NCBI GenBank assembly: GCA_049724395.1
Contig: JAUGWO010000059.1
Span: 186,001-250,000 of the forward strand
Origin: Spongospora subterranea f. sp. subterranea
Taxonomy: Eukaryota; Endomyxa: Phytomyxea; Phytomyxea; Plasmodiophorida
DNA: 64,000 nt
Direction: 5' to 3'
Below are positions 34,021 to 44,560 of this stretch, one piece after another. Positions within the stretch are counted from its first letter, which is position 1, and each line of letters starts with the position of its first letter. The position numbers and the translations under genes were made by a program. A model generated the notes under the pieces. That model was not told the DNA's origin. It saw only the letters and a program-made list of their open reading frames with translations, and did not search any database.

Positions 34021-34077
34021 ATATTGTTGGAAATTGGTGGTACCTGATTTTATTTGACGACTCCAGATTAGCTTTCA

Positions 34078-35229
34078 TCACAGTTTTGCTTTTCGTTTTA
34101 TCTGTTTATCGACCAAATCAGGAAAAAATGGTCTCAAATATACGCCTAGATACGCTTTGAACGGGAAATACACTTTCCTCAGTCTGCGGTCTGCAGCATC
34201 TACGATAACCTATCTGGTTTTTAGTTTTGAAATTATGGCTACAGAAAATCCGTCCTTTACTTTGGCGCAAGAATAAGCTGAGATGGCGTCAGGGTTTGAC
34301 GAAGGATTCGAAAGCTCAATGTGAGCGTTTTCATCTTTCAAGCTGCCGAAAATGTTACAATGCAGCAAGGTTAAACCAAGGCAAATAAATACCAGTTTCT
34401 CCTAAAGTTGGTGCAGACCGATGGTGGACATACGATACAGATGTCAAGCTTATCATCGTCATGCAACTCTGCGCGAAGGGATTCAAAGAAACCAGTAACA
34501 GCGAATTTGGAGGCACAGAGCGCTGTGCGGAATGGCAAACCTAATCAAGCATGATGGATACCTCTGAAATAATAACTCCATTATTCACTAACCTAACTCC
34601 CCTGATATTGCTGAGACAACGATAACCAGTCCGCGACGTCCGTCAGTGTGGTGAGCGAGATGTGTGAAACCCGCCTTCATCAAATGTAAATACCCAAAAA
34701 AGTTGATGTCCATCAGCTGACGATATATCGCATCCCCAGAATTATCCCGAAATGAATGATGGCAACCGACACCGGAACAGATAACCTGAGAACCAAATTT
34801 TTGGAAAGGTTAAAACACTTGTATTGCGAAATTTTTCTTACAAGGATGTCGATTCTTCCAAAATTCGCCATGGCTTCATCCATGACTTTCTTACAATCGG
34901 GTTCGATGGCCATGTCGCAAGGCACCACAAGAGCTTCACTTCCAAAAGCACGACAACTTTGAGCAATTTCTTCAAGTTTATCCTGCCTACGGCCGATTAA
35001 AACGAGTCTAAACTATGTTTAGTCGAGAGGCTTGATGATATTTGCGCAAAAACCTGCATCGACGGTTAGACGCATAAAGCAATGCGATCTGTTTACCGAT
35101 TCCTGAACTTGCGCCACTGACGACAACAACACAATTATCTATGAAGTAATCACATGTCAGCGACTTTGACTTCAACAGAAACACATCCGAAAGCTTCCGG
35201 CACCTATCCAGTACTTCGGTCGCCCACAT
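34078..35229 (-). CDS. Short-chain dehydrogenase/reductase (DHRS7-like)
   Basis: An NAD(P)-dependent oxidoreductase of the classical SDR type. The ATG at 35229 starts MWATEVLDRC; the N-terminus is only about 30 residues before the cofactor motif VVVVSGASSGIGKQ (TGxxxGxG type). Following exons give VLIGRRQDKLEEIA, a D-rich VVPCDM site, GRIDILV, a catalytic Ser region (VIVVSAISG), and ASKFAVTGFFESLRAEL. The usual catalytic YxxxK reads CASK, so Cys replaces the Tyr. Five introns of about 50-60 bases are visible. The end VYFPFKAYLGVYLRPFFPDL, with a basic tail, resembles DHRS7-type enzymes. The Cys for Tyr change could mean altered or lost catalysis, or a sequence error. Confidence 0.8.
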
Positions 35230-35957
35230 GGAAAAAACGCCTTCACGTGCGGAACAGTAGTCATGCGTTTGGAAATCGATTTCGACAATCACCGGAGTAA
35301 CTCGCAGTGCACTGAATGCGAAACCCGCTTTTAATTGGGAAGATCTCATTACACACGTTACGCGACTTGTCAATGGGACACACCACTGTCTGTGTCAGTC
35401 AGCGTGGTGTGGTAGCATGACACCGACACACTACGGGCACATGTGCGATTTGTTGGTTCGCAATATCGTTACTTGCAATACGATACAGAGAGGCGGGTAA
35501 CACCAACGGCGCCTCTGCAGTGGTATCGGCAAAGATGGCGCTTGTCACAAGTTTTCGTATATTCAGGAAGGACAGACGTGTGTTTCAGACAAAAAATGCA
35601 TGCAGACACTACAGGGTTGAGCGCGAATTCGCATCGTGAGCGGAACATTGACCGTTGATAAGTTTTTTTGGTGATTATGGAATTCTTAAAGCGGGTCGAA
35701 CCGACTCCTTTCAATACACGAGATATTCAAATCAGTAAAATAACGAATGTGATGACCATTTTGAGGGTGCTCCATGCTGAAATAAACCAGCATGAAAATG
35801 ATACAAATATCCGCGTATGAAGCTGAAAAACTTCCACTCAAAATAACTCGAATCAAAGAAACTGAACTGCAAAACCGGAAACTGAATGAACGCAACAACC
35901 TTTTATAAATACAATAGGCATTTGACGCGTGGGCGCCACTTCGTAATTCGCTAGTTA
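35230..35957. other. Intergenic region
   Basis: Between the SDR start and the DCTN6 stop. ORFs on both strands (for example 35686-35976 minus) look like chance. A tract near 35390-35430 repeats GTGGTGTG/CACACC motifs. No gene supported. Confidence 0.35.
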
Positions 35958-36546
35958 TTACATTTTGTGTTGACAATCCTGCATTGAACCATGCAGAGCC
36001 TTCAGCCGAGCGTCAAGGTTTGCTTCGTGCTGGCCTCTTAGTCTGTCAATATCACGACTATATGCTGCACGAGGATTTCCCACAACGACTGTCCCATCTT
36101 CCACAATCTCCCCAGCCTAACACGACATTTGATTTTGGGCGAAAAACGAGCACCAAAGTGACTTGCTGCATTACATGAATTGTGACATTTTCACCGATAA
36201 TACATGAACTGCCGATGTGGGCCCCTGGAAGCAGTCTCGCTCCAGCGCGAATTACCGACGATGATCCGATACTACACCCGATAATGCACCCAGTTTCAAT
36301 GATGCAAGATTCACCTATTGAGATGCTATCCCTGCCAAAGGGTTAAGCGAAACTCGCCACAACCGATGATGCCGCTTCGTACAGGCTGGACTGCACTGAT
36401 GCATTCTCCTGAACGATGGTCCGCTGCCCGATCGAAACCTTGTTGGTCCTTCCGTCGAGGAATGAGCCTGGGTGGATAACCGATCCAGGCCCGACCTCGA
36501 CATCGCCAAGAATGGAGTCGCGGCGATAAGCCGTCGTCGCCATCAT
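35958..36546 (-). CDS. DCTN6: Dynactin subunit 6 (p27)
   Basis: A left-handed beta-helix protein of the dynactin pointed-end complex. The ATG at 36546 starts MMATTAYRRDSILGDVEVGPG. Hexapeptide-repeat spacing is clear: GPGSVIHPGSFL, SIGESCIIETGCIIGCSIG, AGARLLPGAHIGSSCIIGENV. Introns are 36382-36332 (51 bases, read directly) and a second after VTIH at about 36184. The last exon has IVEDGTVVVGNPRAAYSRDI and a charged C-terminal helix ending at the TAA, 35958-35960. Length (about 160-165 residues) is near the family norm. It is divergent from PEX11 across about 560 bases. Confidence 0.85.
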
Positions 36547-37109
36547 ACAATCAATGATAATCCGGGGATTTTGCGACTACATTTGGGTCCAACAAGGGAC
36601 CCCAATTTCCGCTGATGAAATGCTTGGTATTCTATCGACAACAGACTGCATGTTGGACCATCAAAGGACTTGACGGGACATGAGTTCAGTCGTGGAAAAC
36701 TGACGATGAGCCAGGTGCTTGTTCAGACGAGGAGGAAAATTTGCGGGAATCTATAGGGCAATCGTGGACAAACCCATTTACAGCTTGTACCATAATCGTT
36801 TGAAAAAAACGGATTCAGATCTAATAGAGTTTTACATTCGTGCAGAGTTCAAGTTTGATAAAAGCCGATAATGCCCATAGTCGTTCGGTTCGGATATGTT
36901 TATAACCGTGATTGGGCGCGAGTTTGGAAAGCTATCGCCATCATAGCAATACAGAGTTGTTACACTTTGCTCACCCAGAGGCTTGCCGGCAGTTTCGCCA
37001 TCGCCACAAACAGGATCGAAGGTCGCAGCCCGTCACGTCCGCAGCCACCCATGTACTGGACGAGGAGATGGAGCCATGTTGGTAGGAGGATAAGGGTCTG
37101 GTGACTGAG
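36547..37109 (+). CDS. Possible small gene between DCTN6 and PEX11
   Basis: A plus-strand open frame at about 36735-36870 reads GKFAGIYRAIVDKPIYSLYH, then LIEFYIRAEFKFDKSR with a stop. Its composition is that of real protein. A start codon and upstream exon were not fixed (an ATG at 36681 is possible with an intron). I do not recognise it. The rest of this interval would be the shared promoter of DCTN6 and PEX11. Confidence 0.3.
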
Positions 37110-37877
37110 ATGGGACCATTACCGGCTAGGGCGTCGCTTGATAATCTAGTGGCGTTTCTCAATACAACGGCAGGCCGCGATCACGCCACTCGCCTGCTTC
37201 AATACCTCTGCAAAGCTGCCGTTGCCGATGTGTCGGTAGATGGCCCTGTTGCTCGCCTTTATGCAGCGACATCAATTGCTAGGCATATTCTGCGAATTCC
37301 TAAGAGTGTAGATCTCTGGAACAAACTACCTTCATGGCATGGTTTTTTATCAGATTTTCAGCAGGTTAGAGTCTGACGCCTGTTTTGCTAAAAAGTGATA
37401 TTTTATGTAGTGTTCTAGTACCGTCCTTCTGTTGTTCTATGCTGCAGATCACGTCCTATGGGCAGATCTGATTGGACTCTTATCACTGTCGAAAAGCTTC
37501 AGATCTAGAATATACACTGTTCAGCACGTACTCTGGATGTGCAAGCTATTCTTTGGGTTGGCGCATTTCTCGAAAGAACTTTGTGAGACGCCAAGCAATG
37601 TAAATTCAATGCTATCGTTGTAAATTTGAGGCTAATTCAACATCGCTAGGGTATTTTGCATGTGTCGTTTGTTGAATACCAAAAGCGCAGAGAGATGCGT
37701 CAAATTCAACGCCGAGCGATACTAAGAAACTGTTTGGATATTCTCATCGTCCTTCATTTTGTCAAATATCCGAAGGATATTCAGCGTTTGCCGTCTCGGG
37801 TATTTGGTCTACTCGGATGTTTGTCTTCGCTTATTGGAATATTAGACAATGGTCGCATCGATGATCCGATTATATAA
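37110..37877 (+). CDS. PEX11: Peroxisomal membrane protein PEX11
   Basis: It promotes peroxisome membrane elongation and division. Three exons, 37110-37364, 37411-37599 and 37650-37877 (introns of 46 and 50 bases), join in frame to 223 residues, the usual family size. ATG 37110 is used because the upstream in-frame codon at 37101 is GTG. The N-terminal amphipathic region (LDNLVAFLNTTAGRDHATRLLQYL) is the typical PEX11 membrane-remodelling helix. It is followed by ATSIARHILRI, then FYAADHVLWADLIGLL in the second exon, and the hydrophobic GLLGCLSSLIGIL near the end. It is convergent with the CAP gene 70 bases away. Confidence 0.88.
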
Positions 37878-37947
37878 ATTTTTGTACTTCAAACGTCCTG
37901 GTTCAATTCACGCTGAAGGTGATTTTGGCCTAATTAATCATAACGAG

Positions 37948-38661
37948 TTATATCGTGAAAGACGCATTGTTAAAAGGTTTTACCGCCATGCTGAACGAAT
38001 GATCCGTAGCATTGTTCAGGTACGTCTCAAATCTTGACCGTTCTGCAATGACCAGCGTCGCCCCGTCTTGAACGCACAAATCCTCTTCGCAGCGAGTTCC
38101 CTTGGGACATTTCGAACAGGGTTTCCCTTCTTCGAACGGTTTTGACAGATGGACTGTTTTCACATCATATTGGCAAACGAGAATACTTCCAGGATTCTCA
38201 TTGAGCACGATCAGATTTGAACAATTCACCATGGCACAACCCATTTTCGTCACAGCTTGGTTGACGGTCTGGAGGTAGTGGCCACATTCTTGATCTTTCT
38301 CGCACGTGTTTGCCCGGTAATCATACTGTTGGCCTTCATGGTGATACCAATACCAAAGAAGGCCTGTGTACGACATTGTGTTTGGAGGGGTGACGAACGC
38401 GATATTTTCGCCTCGGATGGAGTTCAACTGATGATGCTCGGGGCACCGACTTGCCCAACTCAGTGCAGAGAGAGATAATTCCTCACTCCATTGAATCGCC
38501 ATCATTCTTGACGCCCCAGTTACATTAGCGTTCGGATCGGGCTTGCTTACAAGTGAACGAACGCGATTGGATATGGCTAGAAGGTCGCGCTTTTCTGAAT
38601 CAGATAAATCGGCAACAACTATAGCTGCCAACGTCAACGAGGCGACAATCAAAACCTTCAT
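37948..38661 (-). CDS. Secreted CAP/SCP (CRISP-like) protein
   Basis: A single exon of 237 residues with a signal peptide (MKVLIVASLTLAAIVVADLS). The CAP domain follows: MAIQWSEELSLSALSWASRC (CAP helix with conserved Trp), HHQLNSIRGENI (His and GEN), a LLWYWYHH segment, CGHYLQTVNQAVTKMGCAM (the HYTQ-like block), and CQYDV. After it comes a Cys-rich tail, KPCSKCPKGTRCEEDLC. This tail resembles the hinge of animal CRISP and nematode CAP proteins more than fungal PRY proteins. Roles in the family include sterol binding, host interaction and venom; the role here is unknown. It lies 219 bases downstream of the CAND1 stop, on the same strand. Confidence 0.85.
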   Translation of the reverse strand: MKVLIVASLTLAAIVVADLSDSEKRDLLAISNRVRSLVSKPDPNANVTGASRMMAIQWSEELSLSALSWASRCPEHHQLNSIRGENIAFVTPPNTMSYTGLLWYWYHHEGQQYDYRANTCEKDQECGHYLQTVNQAVTKMGCAMVNCSNLIVLNENPGSILVCQYDVKTVHLSKPFEEGKPCSKCPKGTRCEEDLCVQDGATLVIAERSRFETYLNNATDHSFSMAVKPFNNASFTI

Positions 38662-38880
38662 GTTTGGGATACGACACTGTTTTCAGAAATGCGTTAAAGT
38701 TTAATCTCCGTCGGAATGAGATCATACGAAATCATTGACTCATCAACGTAGTAACACGTAGATTTGACGTTAGGGTTTTATGCATTGCCTCAGCAATCAC
38801 CAATGATCAGGGATGGTTCATATGAATGTACATAGCCCATTAACAGTCTTTCTATTGGTGTAATGTGCGAAACTCATCGT

Positions 38881-41800
38881 TTATATCGGTGGTTCTTGCT
38901 GATGTTCTTTCAAAAACTCCGACAATAATGCTGTTTTCAAAACCTGCTGATAAAAGACGTGAAATTTTGGGCACTCCGATTCGGCGCCATTTAAATTATG
39001 TAAAGCATGGACAGTGACAATGAAGGCAGCTAATAGCTTGCGAGCATCTGTGTCTTGAGGATTCCGTCTGATCTGAGCTAGCTTTGTTTTCACAGATGGT
39101 AAGAGTAACGAAGGCAGTTGCTCTAAGAAGTCAACCTAGAAGTCGTCACAATGAATGAAAGCACCAAACCAATCTAGAGAAATAAAACCTGTAGCCCTGG
39201 AGGTACCAATTCGGCGAGAGAAGTCATTAGCTGATAGGCAGTACATTGTAAGTCCAAATCTGGATCGGTCGCAACTCTGTCTGCTAGTTGAACGATTGTA
39301 CTTCCGACAGGAATCCGACCTGGATAATGTTCCACTACAGTTTTTAAGCAGGAATACGCCACCTGCCGAAGAAGTAGTCCATCATCAACGATCTCTAAAA
39401 TATATTAGACTGCCTATGAACGTTCCCCGAAACTTAAAAAACCTTGAAATGCGCCGAAATCTACTTTTCGGATAAGGTCGACATTGACTTTCGACGCGTT
39501 GATAGCGCAAGGAATAATAGATTCCTCTAACAAATGCCCCTCCTTGAATGCTTGGCTTTTGTTCTGCACAGCAGCGGTTAATGCTAAAAACACTTGCCTT
39601 TTAACGCCAATATCTACAGACACAACCAATTAGTTGGAAAATAGCGCCATATAATATTTCATACTAGAATCGGTCATTAACGGAATGATGCTGTTAACAC
39701 TGACTGATTCTCCAGATTGCCTTTGGCCATAGGAGAACTTTACAGCTGTAACCACGGTTGTACGAATAAGAGGTGAAGACGATCGCAAACGGTTTTCGAC
39801 AAAAGAAATCATCAAAGCGGGAGAAAGAACGAGTAATTTCCCTAAACATTCGGCGGTTATTTGCCGCACCCCTAACGAGAAGAAAAATCAATACAGAATC
39901 TGCACTTGAACGAATGTTGGAATTACCTTCATTGTCGGAGCCAGCATACTCTAAAAACTTTGGCACAACAAAATTGATGTGTTGTTCAGATATATCCGAT
40001 ATGCTCGGACACATTGAAAAATTCCTAGAATAAATTAGATAAAAAAATCGGCAAGATTATATCCACCTTGAGCGAATGCAGAAGAAAATATAGAATCTGA
40101 GGCTGGTTTTGGCACATATGTTCAACAATAGGCAAAATCATGATATTTGCGTTGTTTGCGATGCAATTGCCAAGGGCGTAGGCAGCAGCGTTGCGGACAG
40201 ATTCATTCTCGTGCATGCATAACGATAATATAACAGAAAAGAGATGTTGTAATAATGTTTCTGGAAGAGCAAATTTGTTGCCAATATCCCCTATTTCCCA
40301 ATAAGTAACAATTTCAGTTATTAACAACATATTTTAGGTCACCAATAATCGTAAGAACTAATTGCAAAGAAACACTAGAGGCATCAGGGCGAATTCTATC
40401 GAAAAACTCGTTGATGCTAGCGAAAAGAAGCGATTCCTGATCGGGATAGGAATGTGCAATCATGCCTGTTGAGCGAATTTTGACAATAAGCATGACAACT
40501 GACGCATAGAAACAAACAATCAGCAATTGCATGACCCAAAGGGGCGAGTGCAGTTTGGTGAAGGAGCGGCTGCTGAAATGGGAGACTCTCTAATATGTTG
40601 ATTAAAGAAACATATTCGTCCACATTGGACAAAGATACGATTCCACAAAGCACACCATTTATCGCCGCCAGAGCTGATTGAGGCAGACTATCCGCGACTT
40701 TGAGCGCCGAAACACACTGGTTTACTAGGGGGGACATGACCGACATCGGCTATGATTGAAAACGAGTTAGATTGTATCCGGTCAATACAATGATAGTACA
40801 AACCAATTTATCCCCACGTTGACTAAGAGCATGCAGCAGCTTAGCTGAAACCACATGAACGCTTGGGAACACTGTGGCATCAGGGCTATGACCAAACGGA
40901 AATAATGCATTAAGACATTGCGACAGGGCCTGAACAGTTAGCATGTTTTCGAAGTGGTCCAAGTATGTCCCAAGAACGGACATATCTGAACAGACAGTAA
41001 ATTATAGCAAAAACCAGTGCATTTGTAACTGACATGATATAATTGTGCTAAAGGATTGTTTTGCTTTGGATTCCAGTATATTCACTATCGATATAAAAAT
41101 ATATTGAGCATGAGGGGCAAGAACGCTATTGATAATAGAAGATTCGCCGACAGTTTGTAAAAACTGCAGTCCAGAACTTTCGGTTAAACGAGATCTAGTG
41201 GACTCCAGCATCAAATCTATCGACGACAAAACTTCATTCGAATCCAGATAATGGCCTAACACGGACATAGGTATTAACTGCAAAAAGTTAGGATAAAAAA
41301 ACTTGCTCACCGAAACAAGCTAGATATTCAGCTAGAGCTAATGATGCAGCACGGTGAGCATCAGACTGAGCTGATTCTTGTTGAGTCCGGACGGCCTGCA
41401 ACATGGTATTGTATACTGGTGAAAATAATGAACTTTCATAGTAGACAAGTGAGGTCCGAGACGAGCGCATTCTGACGAAAAGAACGGATAATGATTCGAA
41501 CGATTTGGCGCAGACCTTGCTGATGGCTGTAAAAAATTCAATTCAGATCAGCGAGAGCAGTCTTAGCTTGCCAACCGTGAGACTTTTCATGGTTGGCAGA
41601 TTCGGTTAGGGCATCAATGACACGCTTCAGCCCCATTTGAACTATATCCTCTTGAGACATATTGTTTATCATCGCCTGAATGGAGTCAAGACTCAATAGC
41701 TGGATGGCAGCATCATCTTTATCGCCAATCGCTGTTTGTTCGCGATTAGATGACAATTTTGTTAAAAAAATGACCTCCAGCCTACCTTCAACGACGCAGT

Positions 41801-43850
41801 CGAAAATTGTTGGAAAATATTGAACAATGCTTCCGTTGAGCGTGTGCACAAGCTGGTTAACTACAGCATGAGCAGCCAATCGTGTTTGGGCAATCGACGT
41901 CACAATGTAAGGGCGCAAGTGTTGAAGAATCGTCGTCATGCGCGATGATGTCGCTTTACACAAATTTTGTTCATTCTCACCTTGAGAATCAAGTTCGGGG
42001 ATAATGGTGATTAACGACGTAAACGTTTGAAATACTTGAACCTGGAAACATGGATATTGAAGCGAAAATCAGTCACAGCTTTAACTCATGGACCTGCACA
42101 GACGTCTCTCTTTCGATAAATCTGGATTGCAATGAGTCGATCAGGCTGATAAATAAAGGACGGATGATGTTCGCGAACTCGTCACATTCTATAAACGTCG
42201 ATACCAACTTCAAAGCTGCAAGCCTCACCTAACAACATAGTGAATTCAGCAAAACTAAATTTGACCTGAGCATCGTATACATCCAACCTTCCAAGTTGTA
42301 TCCCCCGCATCATCTTGAGCAAGGGAATCCGACTCAAGCCCCCAGTCATCGTTTTCATAATCGTCCATACCGTCATCGTCACATTGGGTTTCGACGAAGT
42401 TCGGGTCGAGCGACATTAACGATAACGATAGTTCTATAACCCTATCGCCAACATGTCATACGATAATATTTTTGAGAGTGTTTTTCAAGGCATATACATA
42501 TTTGCTTGGGGTAATATAAATCTTGGTCCCACTCGAATCAAAGTCTGGATCACTGTTAAGGCGTGTTGACGAACAGCAACAATGTCCTCCTAAAACAGGA
42601 GTTGGCACTTGAATACGAGCATTGTATATGTAACACGAGCTTGACCTCGGTGTCAGAAAGGTCAGGAGTCGTCCTAAGACCAGCGACGTTGTTCAAGACT
42701 CTGATGATGTCGGAGCTGTACTGGACGATGCGGCGCCCGGACCTACGAGCTATGCAGGCTAAAGTGAACACGATCATGGCGGGACTAACACCAGACGAGG
42801 GTGCTGAGAGCTGTTTCACAATATACAGGACTAGTTGACTTAAGACAGCAGGCGAGCAGACACCGGAAAAGGATCCGACCACGCTCGGTACGACGCTGAA
42901 AAGTGATAACAATGAGAAATCCATACAAATACAAACTTTCAAAAAGTTGCAATTTGTGGCGAGAGCAAATTGAAAAGAGTAAGGCTATACAAACCTATCG
43001 CTAAAATTCCGATCTTGGTTGATCTCTTTAATTAAGATAGGAAGTATCCTGAGACAGTTTTCTTCGCCGATTGACCCCCTATCAAAGCGCTCAAGCAGAC
43101 TCTGCAGTAACCTCAAAGTCAAAGTCCGTTCGTTGGCTCGGGCTTCCTGGTCGTGGCCTGAATCCAGTATAAGAGTTGCTTCATAAACAAAATGATATCA
43201 CGCATAAGCTACCTATATATGTGCCCGACCCCATTGCCTCAAATATCGAGGGAAACAGCAGGTCAAAAACCTGAAAAGACATGATTGAAAACGATATTAA
43301 TCCAGTAACAACAGCTACGAGCCTGCTTTCCAACGCCTCGGGGTACATATTCAACAATTGACCGTAAAGCTTCTGAATATACCTCTCGTGGGCCTGGATC
43401 CGTTTTGGTCCTTGCCAGCCCCCCGATAGAACCAACAAGCTCAATCACCTGATATTTTATAGAATAAGCCAAAAGAAAAAAATTTCAAGTTGGGGCACCT
43501 GGTCCGCATTGAATTTTTGTACTATTGAGCACAGGCTAAAAGGATTGCCAGAATTAAAATGAATCAAAATCTTTTGGTATTTACGAATACCAGTTTACAG
43601 CGATGGCCTGTACATCGCTGCTGGAATCTTCCAATCTGGCAAACATGGCGGATCGGATCGACAGCTGCAACGATGATTCGAGAAGGGGTTGTGATTCAAT
43701 CTCTGACTTCAAGTCGCTAATTGCCATATATCTCTCATCTTTATCGTGGTGCGAACACTATGCCGCAGCACACTTTTCATGCGGTCGCATATCAGAGAAT
43801 ATCAATGCCAACCTGTGTCAATAGTGACCGGAGCCGATCTGGACTCTTCG
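38881..43850 (-). CDS. CAND1: CAND1, cullin-associated NEDD8-dissociated protein
   Basis: A HEAT-repeat exchange factor for cullin-RING ubiquitin ligases. Matching blocks run in order from 43.75 kb down. DKDERYMAISDLKSEIE starts the first repeats. The HEAT segments follow (ALRSIVEYVPRGVG). Next is an acidic linker at about 42380-42290 (DDDGMDDYENDDWGLESD, then TTWKV), as in CAND1. Then come YALGNC and LLLHSL-type blocks (40.15 kb), AECLGKLLVLSP with VVTAVKF (39.8 kb), QVFLALTAAVQNK (39.55 kb) and the C-terminal HALHNLN region, with a stop at 38881-38883. About 15-20 introns of about 50 bases interrupt it; I did not fix each. The first exon is uncertain (ATG candidates near 43800-43870). Total size of about 1,200 residues fits. 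Confidence 0.85.
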
Positions 43851-44560
43851 ACGAACCCGTCATCGGTTATTGTTCTCTATTTACCAATCACAATCGTTGT
43901 GATGCGTGATGATTACGCACATCCAGTACTTATAACAGCTGAAATGAATGTCAAGTATGTAATGAAAAAGGGCTGAGTTGAAATACGGCACGGTTGAGGG
44001 ACGCGCGCACTACCTATTGACGGAATGTGTGGACCTCATGTGAGTCATTGTGTTTTCCCGCGACTTTTCCGTCGTTCGGCTAATCGACATCAGACACTGA
44101 ATATTAATTTGGACTTTTCCCTGTGTTCACGCTTGAGGATAACTTGGTATGACACTGGGAATACGGGAAGAACTGCTGCCTTTAGTGGCTCAAATTGGAT
44201 CTCTTGACACCATGGATCTCAAGTAGTAACTCGTTTCATTCATTTGTTTCTGATCCAGAAAAAAATGAATCTAACATTTTTTTGTATATAGCTTTAGATT
44301 GAACCAATGCGATCTTTATAATAACTGTGGCTTTATTTACTTTGATGGGTTCACTTGCTGTTTTGCTATTTGGGCTGTGATGCATTAAAAATATTAATGA
44401 ACAAGGTTAGCATTAAGTTTCAAAGGCCATAGACGCGCTCAATTCGCCTAAAATTACAGTACGAAGTTTATTTCTCGTTGCATTCCTATTTCATCCAGGC
44501 TGAAGAATGGGCAATGCTTTGATTGCGGGAAACAGGTCATCGGACGTAAAAACGGTCAAT
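43851..44560. other. Upstream region of CAND1
   Basis: No gene seen. A T-rich run with scattered short ORFs leads into the gypsy gag fossil. The CAND1 promoter should lie in 43850-44100. Confidence 0.35.

Noticed and set aside
37849-38037. Plus-strand ORF after PEX11
   Set aside because: It overlaps the PEX11 stop and the end of the CAP gene on the other strand, and shows no domain.
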